Shown: positions 6,903 through 16,026, counted from the first letter of the stretch. The stretch is DNA of 62,271 nucleotides from Pseudomonas rhodesiae (GCF_007858255.1 NZ_VFEU01000027.1:1-62271), one strand, 5' to 3'. The notes: generated from the letters alone by a model not told the origin. Made by a program: numbers and translations.

Positions 6903-8705
6903 GTGGGGGAAGCTGAACTCATAGCAAACACGGAGTTTAGCCAAGTGAATCAGCAAGTAGCCCAAGTCCTCCCCCTCGGCCGTATCCGCCGCAACCCGCA
7001 AATCGACCCGCGTAAAGGCCGGAAGAAGTCCGCTTATGAGCAACTGGTACGTTCGATCAGCGCTAAAGGCATCATCCAGCCGATTCTGGTCAGGCCTGTA
7101 AGCGATGACCCGAACTACGACCATGAGGTGGTCGCTGGCAACCGGCGCTGGACTGCGGCCCACGATGCGGGCTTGATCGAGGTTCCCGCCCTGATCCGCG
7201 CTATGAGCGATCAGGAAGCGCGGTTGATTGCTGCGCTGGAGAACCAGGTGCGGGCTGACCTGACGCCAATCGAAGAAGCCCAGCATGCCGTAATTTTGCT
7301 GGAGGACATGGCCAACGACCACTTGGCGGTGATGAAGGCCTTGGATTGGTCTAGAACCAAGCTCGACAGCCGCCTGCTGCTCGCCCATGCCTGTGATGCG
7401 GTGGCCGATGCCCTGCTGGAGGAGCAAATCAAGATTGGCCACGCTGAATTGCTGTGTCGTCTCCCTGCCCCCGATCAGGCGGGCATTCTGTCGAAGATCA
7501 TCGAGAAGAATTATTCCGTCGAGCAGACCAGGGCGCGCCTGCTGGAGTTGACTCGGGACGTTTCGACTGCACGCTTTGACACCACCGAATGCCGGAGCTG
7601 CATCCACAACTCGGGCGCGAATGCCGATTTGTTCGAGGCAAGCCTTGGGGCGTCTCGCTGCCAGAACTCTGTCTGCTGGAACCGGAAAACCGAGCAGCTA
7701 ATTTCTGTTCGGTTGATCGAGGCGCAGGAGGAGCACGCGGTGGTTCATAGCGAGCTGAATCTCGCGAAGGACTCATACGTGAAGCTCGTCGCACGGGGCG
7801 AGGATGGTGTGGGAGAGCAACAGGCAGCGGCGTGCGCTACCTGTGCAAGCTTCGGCGCAGTGGTCATGGTGTCGAGGGGGCGCGAAGGCGACGTGATCGG
7901 CGGTATGTGCTTCAACAAGCCTTGCCACAAGGAGAAAACCGCCGCCTACAAAACAGCCCTGGCCACCGTAACGAACACAGCACCAGCCACCGTTGCCGGG
8001 GGCGCTGTTGGAGCAGCCCCGGCCAAGCCGAAGGCCGCAAGCGCAAAGCCCACCCAGGTGAAGAAGTCGCTACGCCGTGAAGCCTTCGACCTTTACGCCC
8101 GCATGAGCAAGCAAGTCGTGCTCAATGACCGCTCGCTAGCGCTGGCTGTGGCCATCGTCAGCATGTATTTCGAGATGCGCAGCGACCTCAAGAGCGAGCT
8201 GCGGGCACAGATGGAAAAGGCAATGGGTGTCACAAGCGCCCTGATGACCACGGCTCGCGCCGATGCCGAGATTCGGCTTGCGCAACTCGGGGAGGAAAAG
8301 CTCCTCACGTTCATGGGCAGCATGGCTGCTGCCTCGCTATTCCGCACGGATAGCGCTGACGCATTCGAGAAATCCGTGTCGGGTGCTCAGTCGCTCAAGT
8401 TCATGGAGTACGCGAACGTCGATCCGGCCAAAGGATTCGTGATGAACGACGGCTACCTCAAGGCCCAGGTTAAGGCGGGCATCATCGAAGATTGCAAGCG
8501 TTCAGGCTTTGCCGCCGCCTACAACGAGGCGAAGGGCGAAAAGGCTTTTGAAGGGCTGACCACCGGCAAGGCAAGCGCTCTTATCGACGCCATCTTGGCT
8601 TTCAAAGAGTTCAGCTGGTTGGGTTATTTGCCGCCTGCGTTACAACTATCGGCACAGGGCGGGAAGAACCCCGCTCCCCAGCAATCCGAATCGACCCAAG
8701 CCTGA
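6903..8705 (+). CDS. PRTRC-system ParB-like protein
   Basis: 600 residues, first gene of a PRTRC (ParB-related, ThiF-related cassette) locus. The ParB/Srx N-terminal domain is clear: RRNPQIDPRKGRK, SISAKGIIQPILVRP, then EVVAGNRRWTAAHDAG and IAALENQVRADLTPIEEAQ, the ParB boxes I and II, in the first 130 residues. A helix-turn-helix-like middle follows. CxxC pairs (CRSC about 230, CATC about 310) suggest a metal site, and an Ala/Pro/Lys-rich linker near 360 leads to a helical C-terminal domain. The start may be GTG 6903 or GTG 6945, which has a CGGAG upstream. PRTRC function is unknown; it is typical of proteobacterial plasmids. Confidence 0.85.
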   Translation: MGEAELIANTEFSQVNQQVAQVLPLGRIRRNPQIDPRKGRKKSAYEQLVRSISAKGIIQPILVRPVSDDPNYDHEVVAGNRRWTAAHDAGLIEVPALIRAMSDQEARLIAALENQVRADLTPIEEAQHAVILLEDMANDHLAVMKALDWSRTKLDSRLLLAHACDAVADALLEEQIKIGHAELLCRLPAPDQAGILSKIIEKNYSVEQTRARLLELTRDVSTARFDTTECRSCIHNSGANADLFEASLGASRCQNSVCWNRKTEQLISVRLIEAQEEHAVVHSELNLAKDSYVKLVARGEDGVGEQQAAACATCASFGAVVMVSRGREGDVIGGMCFNKPCHKEKTAAYKTALATVTNTAPATVAGGAVGAAPAKPKAASAKPTQVKKSLRREAFDLYARMSKQVVLNDRSLALAVAIVSMYFEMRSDLKSELRAQMEKAMGVTSALMTTARADAEIRLAQLGEEKLLTFMGSMAAASLFRTDSADAFEKSVSGAQSLKFMEYANVDPAKGFVMNDGYLKAQVKAGIIEDCKRSGFAAAYNEAKGEKAFEGLTTGKASALIDAILAFKEFSWLGYLPPALQLSAQGGKNPAPQQSESTQA

Positions 8706-8719
8706 CAGGGAACATCATC

Positions 8720-9181
8720 ATGCAATCCACGTTTTTTTCCGTAATGGCCACTGCACTTGCTGGCACTCAACACCGCGTCAATGTGGCAATCGAAACCGCC
8801 TCCGCCGACGCGCTGAAAGTGATGATTACCGCTGACCTCGGCCCTACACCTGAGAAGGCATCCGAGCACGAAGTGCAGCTTCGCGCCGCCATGTGTCGTC
8901 CGCTGATCCTGGTAGGGAGTGCTGTTGAGATCGAGGAGGCGCTGATGAAGCGCCTGACACAGCACGTCCAGGCGCTGAATGAGGGGGTGAGCCTGCTGGA
9001 TGAAATCCGCTCGATTGGAGCGACTGTGCAGGCGAAAGCCGCCACGGCACCTACCGAGCCGCCTGATACGCCCGACCTCGATGCAGATGCCGAGGATGGC
9101 GACGCTGCGCAGGTAGGTGGCGGCTCGGGCGTGGACAGCGGCTCAGGCGAACCCAATCTGAACCTCGCGGCCTCTTTCTAG
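8720..9181 (+). CDS. PRTRC system protein E
   Basis: 153 residues, 14 bp after the ParB-like gene. Position, size and the acidic Gly/Ser-rich C-terminal tail fit PRTRC protein E, a family of unknown function. The N-terminal half is a compact alpha/beta region rich in alanine; about residues 110-150 look disordered (TPDLDADAEDGDAAQVGG). No catalytic motif is visible. Likely co-transcribed with the whole cassette. Confidence 0.75.
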   Translation: MQSTFFSVMATALAGTQHRVNVAIETASADALKVMITADLGPTPEKASEHEVQLRAAMCRPLILVGSAVEIEEALMKRLTQHVQALNEGVSLLDEIRSIGATVQAKAATAPTEPPDTPDLDADAEDGDAAQVGGGSGVDSGSGEPNLNLAASF

Positions 9182-9192
9182 GAATTGCACTC

Positions 9193-9405
9193 ATGGCACT
9201 CGTTGAAATCTCTCTTGCCCGCGTTTTTCGTTACGCCGGTCGTGATCTCCCCGACCCGCAGCCCGAAATGTCCGTGACTGACGTGCTGAAACACTATGCC
9301 CGTCAGTTCCCAAAGCTCAACGGAGCGAAAATTATCGACCCCATTGTGGAGAATGACAGCTATGTCTACGAGTTCCGAGACGGCGGATTCGGCGCAAAAG
9401 GTTGA
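9193..9405 (+). CDS. PRTRC system protein C
   Basis: 70 residues; start ATG 9193 after TAGGAA. The sequence (RVFRYAGRDLPDPQPEMS, then VLKHYARQFPKLNGAKI) matches PRTRC protein C, a small conserved component of unknown role. The layout looks like a ubiquitin-like beta-grasp fold with a Gly-ending tail (GGFGAKG). That is interesting beside a ThiF/E1-like partner, but it is only an inference. Confidence 0.8.
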   Translation: MALVEISLARVFRYAGRDLPDPQPEMSVTDVLKHYARQFPKLNGAKIIDPIVENDSYVYEFRDGGFGAKG

Positions 9406-9568
9406 TCCGCTTGAAGTCCTGAAAGCGTGGGAACGTGGCGAACTGGATCGCCACCTCCCGTCCGGTACCGAACCTGATTGTTTAGACCACCAGCAGAGAC
9501 AAAGGCTATGGAAGTTGCTCTCCTCCCCCGCCAATCCCGGCACTATCGACTTCCAACTGCCGCGCTGA
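9362..9568 (+). CDS. Possible small overlapping gene inside the PRTRC cassette
   Basis: 68 residues from ATG 9362, overlapping the end of protein C and the start of protein F in another frame. The middle part (KVDPLEVLKAWERGELDRHLPSG) reads like a real protein helix, and the frame fills the 100 bp between C and F that would otherwise be non-coding. I do not recognise a family. Its stop at 9568 lies inside the proposed N-terminus of F, so either F starts later or the genes overlap. Confidence 0.4.
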   Translation: MSTSSETADSAQKVDPLEVLKAWERGELDRHLPSGTEPDCLDHQQRQRLWKLLSSPANPGTIDFQLPR

Positions 9569-10875
9569 CACCTCTTAGCTTGCCGAATGTTGGGTCTGTG
9601 ATGCGTGAAGCACAGGCCCAACTGTTCAGCCGGGACTATGCAGGGGTGGTCGACCACCAAGCTCATAGCATGCTGTGCCGGGAGGCGCTGCAAGCTGGTC
9701 TGGTTGCCGATAGCGCCATCGAATGGCTTCGGCAGTACCCAAATAGCTACGGGCTGCATCGCCTTACGGGCGAGGTAGTACAGCGCCTTGGTGCGTCCTT
9801 TGCCATCAGCGATGAAGGCCTTTTTCCACAGCGCACCAGCCTGCTGAATCGGCTGAATACCCCATACGTCGATCCAGTTGAGACGGCATCCTATGCAATA
9901 GCCGCTGTAGAGGCTGGGCTGGTCGGACTTGATGCGCTCGCCCCCCACATCGAGGCAGGCCCTGATGGGGCAGGCCGGATAATGGCGGAGCTGGAGCGCT
10001 CGTTGATTGGCCGGGTCAAGCTGCCAAAATCCGTTGAGGACGCCTACTCCTTCGGAATCCAGGACGGTCATTTCATTCTGGAGTCGAGCTGCTTCGCTAC
10101 TTTCACAGTTCAAGCGCCAGCGAGCCTGGAACTGCGAGTGCTTCTTTTCAAGACACTCGACGCGATGACACGCCATCTGCTGCCGTTTCATACGCCAATG
10201 ACGTTCCTGGGGCCGTACAGCTACTTGAATCACGGGCTTTCGGAGGCTTTCGAGGAGCTGTCTCCGCGCTTGGCAACACACTCTAGAGAGGAACTGTGCG
10301 CCTTCCTGCTGGACGATTCGGTCGAGCATGATGATTACATCGCCGAATATCTCTACTGCCACGGCCAAGACGAGGATTCTGTAAACAGCTTGCTTGACGC
10401 CATCTATGAGATGGATGAACTGAAACAGATAGCTGGAGCCACCCTTGGCCAGGGAGATCGGTGCGAGATCGAGGAGCTGTCCGATCAGGCGCGGCAAATC
10501 TGTGAGCGTGATGATGCACACGCCCCGTTGGTTCAAGTGCTGGCGGAAGCCTTGCAGCACTGCCTGGAGCATGAGGCCAGTGGATCGCTCAAAGAGTTCA
10601 ACCCCCATGATTTCCCAGGCACAGCCGGTGATGGGGTTTCTCTTTTCGAGAGCATTCTGGTGTGCCTGACTAGGGATTTTCCAAATCTAGAGCAGAGTAG
10701 CTATGACGGTTTTGACGGCATTGTCAGCGGCTCTGGCTTCCCTGCAATTGGGTTACCGCTGAGTCCTGATCAACTGCGCACCGTCACCCTGCCAGTTCTA
10801 GATGCGCTATCGCTGACGCTAGGTCTGTTGCAGCGAATCGCCGACGCTTTAGAGGAATGCGGTAATGCTGAGTGA
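9508..10875 (+). CDS. PRTRC system protein F
   Basis: 455 residues from ATG 9508 (preceded by AGAGACAAAGG); a start as late as ATG 9601 is possible because of the overlapping small frame. The N-terminus (LPRQSRHYRLPTAALTPLSLP) has the short proline/leucine-rich lead seen in PRTRC F proteins. The rest is largely helical with a long acidic section (about 280-340) containing SVEHDDYIAEYLYCHGQDED. No enzymatic motif is seen. Order between C and B supports the assignment. The family is of unknown function. Confidence 0.7.
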   Translation: MEVALLPRQSRHYRLPTAALTPLSLPNVGSVMREAQAQLFSRDYAGVVDHQAHSMLCREALQAGLVADSAIEWLRQYPNSYGLHRLTGEVVQRLGASFAISDEGLFPQRTSLLNRLNTPYVDPVETASYAIAAVEAGLVGLDALAPHIEAGPDGAGRIMAELERSLIGRVKLPKSVEDAYSFGIQDGHFILESSCFATFTVQAPASLELRVLLFKTLDAMTRHLLPFHTPMTFLGPYSYLNHGLSEAFEELSPRLATHSREELCAFLLDDSVEHDDYIAEYLYCHGQDEDSVNSLLDAIYEMDELKQIAGATLGQGDRCEIEELSDQARQICERDDAHAPLVQVLAEALQHCLEHEASGSLKEFNPHDFPGTAGDGVSLFESILVCLTRDFPNLEQSSYDGFDGIVSGSGFPAIGLPLSPDQLRTVTLPVLDALSLTLGLLQRIADALEECGNAE

Positions 10876-11569
10876 AAAAGTTTCGAGCAAGGCCATGCTG
10901 ATACATCACCACAGCCAGACCGGCGTGGTCACCGTCACCAGTCACAGCGTCATCGCGCTGGAAGATGGTAAGGCCGGCTTCACGCTGGGCGCTGGGAGGG
11001 CATTCAGTCCCTACGACAAATCCGAACTGGCTGCTCTGCTGTTGAATGAGGATGCCGGAGCAGAATTTCTCCCTGAGAGTTATCTGTTCAGCTCACGCAC
11101 CGTCTTGGCGTGGTACCGCCGCCCTGGTGTGCACGATATTCCGATCCTTGGCGAGCGCATACGCGCCCCGCTGCCAGGCTTGATCTTCATCGCTGCGGCC
11201 AACCAATCCTTCCGTTGCTTTGCATTCAAGGGCAATCAGCGCCCGACGCCGGAGACAGAACTCTTCTATGCCCCGTTGGGGAACGTGTACCAAGGCGGAA
11301 CCTTCTGTACTGGCAGCGGCAATGTTCCCCGCGATGTTCGACGTGAGAACATCCCGGCCTGGGAGAGCTTCGTGCTGGAGAGCGACAACACCCACAGCGG
11401 TACGGTTGAGCCGGTGGCGGGTTGCCGCTCGTTTGAGGCCTTGAAGGAGTTCTATCGAGCACTGAGCGAGAAAGGATCGAAGCGGTTCCCAGCCTCGAAA
11501 CTGGTTTCAGCAGGGTCATACAGTGGCCCGCTAACGCTAGCGCAAGCTATCAAAGGGGGTGCGCGATGA
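10865..11569 (+). CDS. PRTRC system protein B
   Basis: 234 residues, overlapping the end of F by 11 bases and followed by thiF through an ATGA overlap, so tightly coupled. The N-terminus (MLIHHHSQTGVVTVTSHSVI) and the block PLGNVYQGGTFCTGSGNVP are typical of PRTRC protein B. Function unknown. Confidence 0.82.
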   Translation: MLSEKVSSKAMLIHHHSQTGVVTVTSHSVIALEDGKAGFTLGAGRAFSPYDKSELAALLLNEDAGAEFLPESYLFSSRTVLAWYRRPGVHDIPILGERIRAPLPGLIFIAAANQSFRCFAFKGNQRPTPETELFYAPLGNVYQGGTFCTGSGNVPRDVRRENIPAWESFVLESDNTHSGTVEPVAGCRSFEALKEFYRALSEKGSKRFPASKLVSAGSYSGPLTLAQAIKGGAR

Positions 11570-12339
11570 GCGTTCATCCGATCACAGCTCACCAATCGCC
11601 GATCTACAAGACGCCAGCCTCGTGGGTTGAACGCGCACCACGCATTGTGGTTGTCGGGGCCGGTGGCAATGGCAGTGAGGTGGTTGATGCGCTGGCCAGC
11701 TTCCACCATGCGCTTCGCTCCCTCGGCCATCCAGAGGGGCTGGAGGTCACGGTCATTGACGATGCCATTGTGCGCGAGCCGAACCTTGTACGTCAGCGTT
11801 TCTGGCCGTGTGACTTGGGCCAATTCAAAGCAATCAGTTTGGTGAATCGTTACAATCTCATGCTGGGTACGTCCTGGGAGGCCCTGCCCTTCCGATTCCC
11901 AAGCCAAGAGACCATAGAGGCGATGCGCGCCGCCGACTTGATCATTTCCGCTGTTGACCTTTCTTCGGCCCGCCGCGCAATCGCCAGCAGCGCGCTGCTA
12001 TCCCGACACTGCATGTGGCTTGACCTCGGCAACGAGGCCCGCCATGGACAGGTTGTGTTCGGCGCTGCGCATGTAGACAAGAGGGGCATCTACCCCAACG
12101 TGATGGACGCTTACCCTGAAATCGAAACGCTCGAAGATGACACCAAAAAATCCTGCTCGGTTGCGGAAGCCATTCGTTCGCAGGACTGCTTGGTCAACCG
12201 GGCAGTTACAACTGCCGGAATGAGCATTGTGTGGGAGTTGCTGCGGACGGGGGAAACCGATAAGCACTGGATCACAGTGGATCTGGCGTCCGGCTCTCAA
12301 AACGCTTTTCCGTTCCCTGCTGTTCCGCAATCCGCCTAA
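11566..12339 (+). CDS. PRTRC system ThiF-family adenylyltransferase (E1-like)
   Basis: 257 residues. It has an N-terminal Rossmann nucleotide-binding motif (RIVVVGAGGNGSEVVDAL, about residues 25-42), a VTVIDDAIVREPNLVRQRF segment equivalent to the ThiF/MoeB ATP-binding Asp/Arg residues, and DLIISAVDLSSARRAI, as in E1-like proteins. It lacks the CxxC zinc pairs of MoeB. Its presence names the cassette. A target protein is unknown; protein C is a candidate. Protein A of the canonical cassette, expected near B, is not found here. Confidence 0.87.
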   Translation: MSVHPITAHQSPIYKTPASWVERAPRIVVVGAGGNGSEVVDALASFHHALRSLGHPEGLEVTVIDDAIVREPNLVRQRFWPCDLGQFKAISLVNRYNLMLGTSWEALPFRFPSQETIEAMRAADLIISAVDLSSARRAIASSALLSRHCMWLDLGNEARHGQVVFGAAHVDKRGIYPNVMDAYPEIETLEDDTKKSCSVAEAIRSQDCLVNRAVTTAGMSIVWELLRTGETDKHWITVDLASGSQNAFPFPAVPQSA

Positions 12340-12340
12340 C

Positions 12341-12640
12341 TCAACCGCTTCCGTCTTCGCATTGATCCAGCCGCTGCTCCATCTGCGATATCAGGTCAGC
12401 GGCTTTAACTTCGAGGGCTTTGGACAATCTCATAATCAAGGGAAGTGTGGGCAGACTCTCGCCCCGCTCGATTTTCCCCAGGTGCGCCCGCTCAACCCCA
12501 GCCAGGAGAGCAAGTTTCTCTTGAGCTAGGCCCGATTTTAGGCGTTCTTCGCGTACGACATTGCCAAAAGCTCCTGCCACCTGAGGGTCAAAGCTTGATG
12601 TTCCTGCCGGTCGCCCGCGTGTAGGTGGTCGCTTCTCCAT
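12341..12640 (-). CDS. XRE-family transcriptional regulator
   Basis: 99 residues from ATG 12640. A Cro/C1-type helix-turn-helix lies at about 25-80: FGNVVREERLKSGLAQEKLA, LLAGVERAHLGKIERGE, PLIMRLSKALEV. It is convergent with the PRTRC operon, ending 2 bp from the thiF stop, and divergent from the gene at 12770, whose promoter it may control together with its own. Target not known. Confidence 0.85.
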   Translation of the reverse strand: MEKRPPTRGRPAGTSSFDPQVAGAFGNVVREERLKSGLAQEKLALLAGVERAHLGKIERGESLPTLPLIMRLSKALEVKAADLISQMEQRLDQCEDGSG

Positions 12641-12769
12641 AGACAGAAGCGTTATCGGCAGGAACAATTAAAACCACGTTTAAGAATACCCGTTTCGCTA
12701 TTTACGCTATGCCCAGAGGGCCAGCGGAGCGGTTTTATGTGCACACTCCCCTGGTTAGGACTAGCAAAC

Positions 12770-13327
12770 ATGACTCACGTTGACCCCTCCGTACCTCAGC
12801 ACTTGGCAGAGCTTTACCAGGAGCTAAACGCATCGAGAGCGACCCTGCTGGCATTGATTGAGGCCGAGGGTTCCGGCATCCATCGGCGGACACTGGATCA
12901 GCTTGATCGCATGATTGCGGAGATATTTTTCCCACTGGAGTTCGTTGTTTACAGCGAAGAAGAGACGGTGCCCTTGGATGATCCGGCGTCTGCTACCCCG
13001 ACCGGGTATGCGTGGCGAGTGACTGGCCGTGAGGGCGAGATCAGGACGCTCCGGTGTGACGAAACCGGCCAGGAAATATCCATCTCGATTGGAAGAGCCA
13101 TCACAGACTTCGCTTTGGTGCCCAATCACCTACCGGAAGCATACTTTCCCGATCTCGATCTCACCCCGGCGCAACTGGAGGGGAAATATGCACAGCGTGG
13201 CAACGATCACCCTTTCTTGACCAATTACCAGTGGCTTCAAGCAGTGCGCAACAACCAGACCCAGTTTGGATACTGGCAGTGGGTTCTGGCTCAATTGCTG
13301 GCCCTGCACCGACGCTCGCTCCCCTAA
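12770..13327 (+). CDS. Hypothetical protein
   Basis: 185 residues from ATG 12770, preceded by TTAGGA; the frame is open to GTG 12737. Not recognised. The N-terminal part is helical (HLAELYQELNASRATLLALIEAEG) and the C-terminus contains FLTNYQWLQAVRNNQTQFGYWQWVLAQLL in pieces typical of a soluble all-alpha tail. Divergent from the XRE gene across about 130 bp. Confidence 0.55.
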   Translation: MTHVDPSVPQHLAELYQELNASRATLLALIEAEGSGIHRRTLDQLDRMIAEIFFPLEFVVYSEEETVPLDDPASATPTGYAWRVTGREGEIRTLRCDETGQEISISIGRAITDFALVPNHLPEAYFPDLDLTPAQLEGKYAQRGNDHPFLTNYQWLQAVRNNQTQFGYWQWVLAQLLALHRRSLP

Positions 13328-13519
13328 AACCCCGCACGAATACCGCGCCAGCCACTGATGCACCTCGGGGCTTGGCGCAGGCCACTCCAAAGCTTCCGCC
13401 CGCCCTGTACCTCTTGCCCAGATAAATTCCTCTTCAATCGGTGTGGGAAGATGCCTGCCCCGACTTGGGATATCTGCGCCGGCCTTTATCCTAGTCGCAG
13501 GCAAATAGAGGAGACCGCG

Positions 13520-13678
13520 ATGCGCACTTTCACCGGCACAATTAAGACTGATGTACAAGGATCTGAGGTGGAATTTGAATTCGAGGTCGATGACAACGCT
13601 ACTGCTGAACAGATCGAAGCCGAGGCAAAACAGGCGGCGTTTGAGCTTGTCCAGTGGCATTACGAAGAAGTGAAGTAG
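13520..13678 (+). CDS. Small acidic hypothetical protein
   Basis: 52 residues from ATG 13520 with a strong AGAGGAGA ribosome-binding site. The sequence alternates strands and one helix (TFTGTIKTDV..VEFEFEVDDNATAEQIEAEAKQAAFELVQ), like small plasmid/phage proteins of unknown role. It is followed after 10 bp by the next gene, probably in an operon. The preceding 190 bp hold no supported gene. Confidence 0.6.
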   Translation: MRTFTGTIKTDVQGSEVEFEFEVDDNATAEQIEAEAKQAAFELVQWHYEEVK

Positions 13679-13688
13679 GAAAGTGCCC

Positions 13689-14000
13689 ATGAGCGAGCAA
13701 GTAACGATGCAGTTCGGCCCCCTGGAGCTGCGCAAGACAGAGGAAGGCTGGCAGTACCTGAGCGAAGGCGTTGGCCATGAGCCTGATACCTGGTGCGATG
13801 CTACCAGTGTGCTTGGGCCGTTTGGCGGTTCAGGTGTGAACGATCTGCTTGATGAGTTGGCTGCAACAAAAGCCAACGCAGAAGCACGCGAATCCGAGCT
13901 TGTAGATGTTCTCCAGCACATTCGAGGAAAAAGTTGCTGTTCGGACGCTTGGGATGCCATTGACGAGGTTGTGCCGTATAACGACGCGCTGTACAGCTGA
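13689..14000 (+). CDS. Hypothetical protein of ead/Ea22-like appearance
   Basis: 103 residues from ATG 13689 (AGGAAAG just upstream). Not firmly recognised. A coiled-coil-like centre (LLDELAATKANAEARESELVDVLQ) between a beta-rich N-terminus and a C-terminal part with a Cys pair (KSCCSDAWDAI) resembles phage Ea22-like accessory proteins. Role unknown. Confidence 0.55.
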   Translation: MSEQVTMQFGPLELRKTEEGWQYLSEGVGHEPDTWCDATSVLGPFGGSGVNDLLDELAATKANAEARESELVDVLQHIRGKSCCSDAWDAIDEVVPYNDALYS

Positions 14001-14127
14001 TACAAGAAAATCCCGCAGCAGACCACAGCCCCTTAATTGGGGCTAAGTCCGTGAGATGGTGCCAATTTTCGGTTACGCAACGATGTCTTGGTCATCAAAG
14101 GTATGACGCGCTGAAGGAGTGCTGAAC

Positions 14128-14472
14128 ATGTTGGGAGCTGCATTTATCGCCGATATAGCTGGTCTCTTCTACTGGCTGTTGATCCTACTGGCAATTGGCG
14201 CAGCCCTCACTTGGTTGTGGACGTTCGTCGATCACCTGGACATCCGCAAGGGTTGGCAAGCTCTGGTGGTGTGCGCCGTGACGATAGTTCTTGTGCGTGT
14301 CGTTGGGGCACAGGCCGACCACTATCGGGCGATGGCGACCGCTGCTGGAACCGGGCTACAGCCGGGCGATGGCCTGGGCATCTTCTTCATGTTCTTCATG
14401 GGGGTCGGGCTACTTGTAACCCCATTCGTGCTGCTTTTCTCGGGTAACGGCAGCAAGAAGGAAGGCAGTTGA
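14128..14472 (+). CDS. Small integral membrane protein, unknown
   Basis: 114 residues from ATG 14128 (GAAGGAG upstream). Three hydrophobic helices are visible, at about 8-30, 45-65 and 85-108, with a short Gly-rich loop and a basic C-terminus (GSKKEGS). Inner-membrane protein of unknown role. No family recognised. Confidence 0.6.
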   Translation: MLGAAFIADIAGLFYWLLILLAIGAALTWLWTFVDHLDIRKGWQALVVCAVTIVLVRVVGAQADHYRAMATAAGTGLQPGDGLGIFFMFFMGVGLLVTPFVLLFSGNGSKKEGS

Positions 14473-14559
14473 TAACCGAGTACGCACCCCTCGCATAAAT
14501 CTCGATCTCTACCAACTCGGCGGTAAATCCACCGAAAAGCGCTAAAGGCGTCAATCATA

Positions 14560-15249
14560 ATGCTCTACATCCTCCTATGCTCCGTTGTTCTGCTGATCGT
14601 GGTCATTGGTACCGTCGCTCGCGCTACGTTGGCCTTGGTTTCCCCCGGCCCTGGGCAGCGGCTACGTCAAATGGTTCTCGTGCTGGCTTCCTATGCTGTA
14701 GGCATGGCCTACTGCGCACCACTGCTTTACCTCTTCTTTGGCCCAGATGGCGCTCCGGGGGAAACTCTTGGCGTCGATACTGCGCGGCTAACCGTCTATC
14801 TGCTTTTGGCTGCCTCAGTGGCCCTACTCCTCTACATCCCCTCGCTGTGGAAAAGAGCTGCTGACTCCAAAGGCTTTTGGCCGATGGGCCAGCTGACACT
14901 CGTTGCTTTGGCATGCTTCGTAGGTGGTAAGTCCGCATATGACCACCTGACGTTCTTCAACAACGATCAAGCTGGCTGGGCAGATGTTGCTCTCATGAAG
15001 GAAATCGGAGAAATAACCGATATGCCGGGATGCACCAGCCCGGTTGCCTTTGTCCGGTTCCAATCCACTGGCCCATTTGAATACCGCTGCCCTGGTTTGA
15101 TCGTTTTCAACCGGCTTTCATCGCAGCCTTTCGGCCCATGGCCACACAACGATAACGGCTCAAGCCAGCAGCTCGCAGATGTCATCCTGAAAATCAAAAG
15201 CGAAGCGAAAGTGGCGGATGACTTTTCAGAGGAGCCCGCCCCGCTATGA
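14560..15249 (+). CDS. Membrane protein, unknown
   Basis: 229 residues. Four hydrophobic segments occur in the first 130 residues (starting MLYILLCSVVLLIVVIGTVA), and the C-terminal 100 residues are soluble with two cysteines (CTSPV, YRCPG), probably periplasmic. Its stop overlaps the next start through ATGA-type coupling at 15246-15249. Function unknown. Confidence 0.6.
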   Translation: MLYILLCSVVLLIVVIGTVARATLALVSPGPGQRLRQMVLVLASYAVGMAYCAPLLYLFFGPDGAPGETLGVDTARLTVYLLLAASVALLLYIPSLWKRAADSKGFWPMGQLTLVALACFVGGKSAYDHLTFFNNDQAGWADVALMKEIGEITDMPGCTSPVAFVRFQSTGPFEYRCPGLIVFNRLSSQPFGPWPHNDNGSSQQLADVILKIKSEAKVADDFSEEPAPL

Positions 15250-15461
15250 GTACGAAAGCCCGCAAGCCACAGCCAGCTCAACCACCGGATGTAATGCCTA
15301 TTGAGTGGCCGCGCGCCGACCCGGCCGAGCTGGCCAAGTTCGACCCGGCGTCGAAGGTCTGCAACATGAATTGCGGCCCTCACAAGAACGACCCACGCAG
15401 CCATGCCGAGCGGCTGTTTCTGTGTGACGACTGCTATGCGCCCACAAGCATCAATTTCTAG
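15246..15461 (+). CDS. Small cysteine-containing protein, possible zinc binder
   Basis: 71 residues. The C-terminal half has CNMNCGP and CDDC, two CxxxC/CxxC pairs spaced about 25 residues with a His between, suggesting a zinc knuckle. The N-terminus is basic and proline-rich (STKARKPQPAQPP). Translationally coupled to the preceding membrane gene. Unknown role. Confidence 0.6.
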   Translation: MSTKARKPQPAQPPDVMPIEWPRADPAELAKFDPASKVCNMNCGPHKNDPRSHAERLFLCDDCYAPTSINF

Positions 15462-15471
15462 GAACCCATCC

Positions 15472-15777
15472 ATGGAAATGAAATTTCGCACCCAGTCCGG
15501 TGCCATCGTCACCGCCGATCCTATGGCTGAGGGGCCGACACCCCTGGAGCTTGCAGATCCTGCTGCTGAGCATGGCGTAGGCCAAGTCGAGCCTGCACAC
15601 CTGCTGCGCAAACAGATCGAGGGCGTGATTCGTGAATACGGTGCAGATCCTGCGGAAGCCGCTCTGGCGGTCTGCGTCATTCTCGACGGGAACTTGGGCC
15701 TGGCTGAAGACGGCTGGTTTGACGATGACGAAACCGTTCTGAACGCGATCATTGCCGGCAGCCAGGCTGACGACTGA
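15472..15777 (+). CDS. Hypothetical protein
   Basis: 101 residues from ATG 15472, ten bases after the preceding stop, with GGAAC upstream. Helical C-terminal domain (HLLRKQIEGVIREYGADPAE then AALAVCVILDGNLGLAEDGW). Not recognised. Confidence 0.55.
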   Translation: MEMKFRTQSGAIVTADPMAEGPTPLELADPAAEHGVGQVEPAHLLRKQIEGVIREYGADPAEAALAVCVILDGNLGLAEDGWFDDDETVLNAIIAGSQADD

Positions 15778-15807
15778 TCTGTTTGACGAAAAGCGGAGGC
15801 GAAAACA

Positions 15808-16005
15808 TTGGTCTGGATCAAGACAAAAGACCTCATGCCTGCTCCAGGGGTGCCCGTGCAGTGCAAACTCAGGCATTGCAGCAGTGGGACTGTCCAGCAG
15901 CATCGCCTAGTCCGCGTGGTCGAGGACGATTGTACCTGGCGAACTGCCGGCGACCTTTGCGAAGTGAGTTATGACTGGGACGTGATCGAGTGGGAGTCCG
16001 CCTAG
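15808..16005 (+). CDS. Small hypothetical protein, TTG start
   Basis: 65 residues beginning at TTG 15808 with GCGGAGGCG about 12 bases upstream. Beta-rich with several tryptophans and cysteines; it begins VWIKTKDLMPAPGVPVQCKL, the look of small DUF551-type proteins, in which a short W-rich domain follows a similar N-terminus. The DUF551 resemblance is tentative. Confidence 0.5.
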   Translation: MVWIKTKDLMPAPGVPVQCKLRHCSSGTVQQHRLVRVVEDDCTWRTAGDLCEVSYDWDVIEWESA

Positions 16006-16026
16006 GGCAACGGAGAGGGAACAAAA

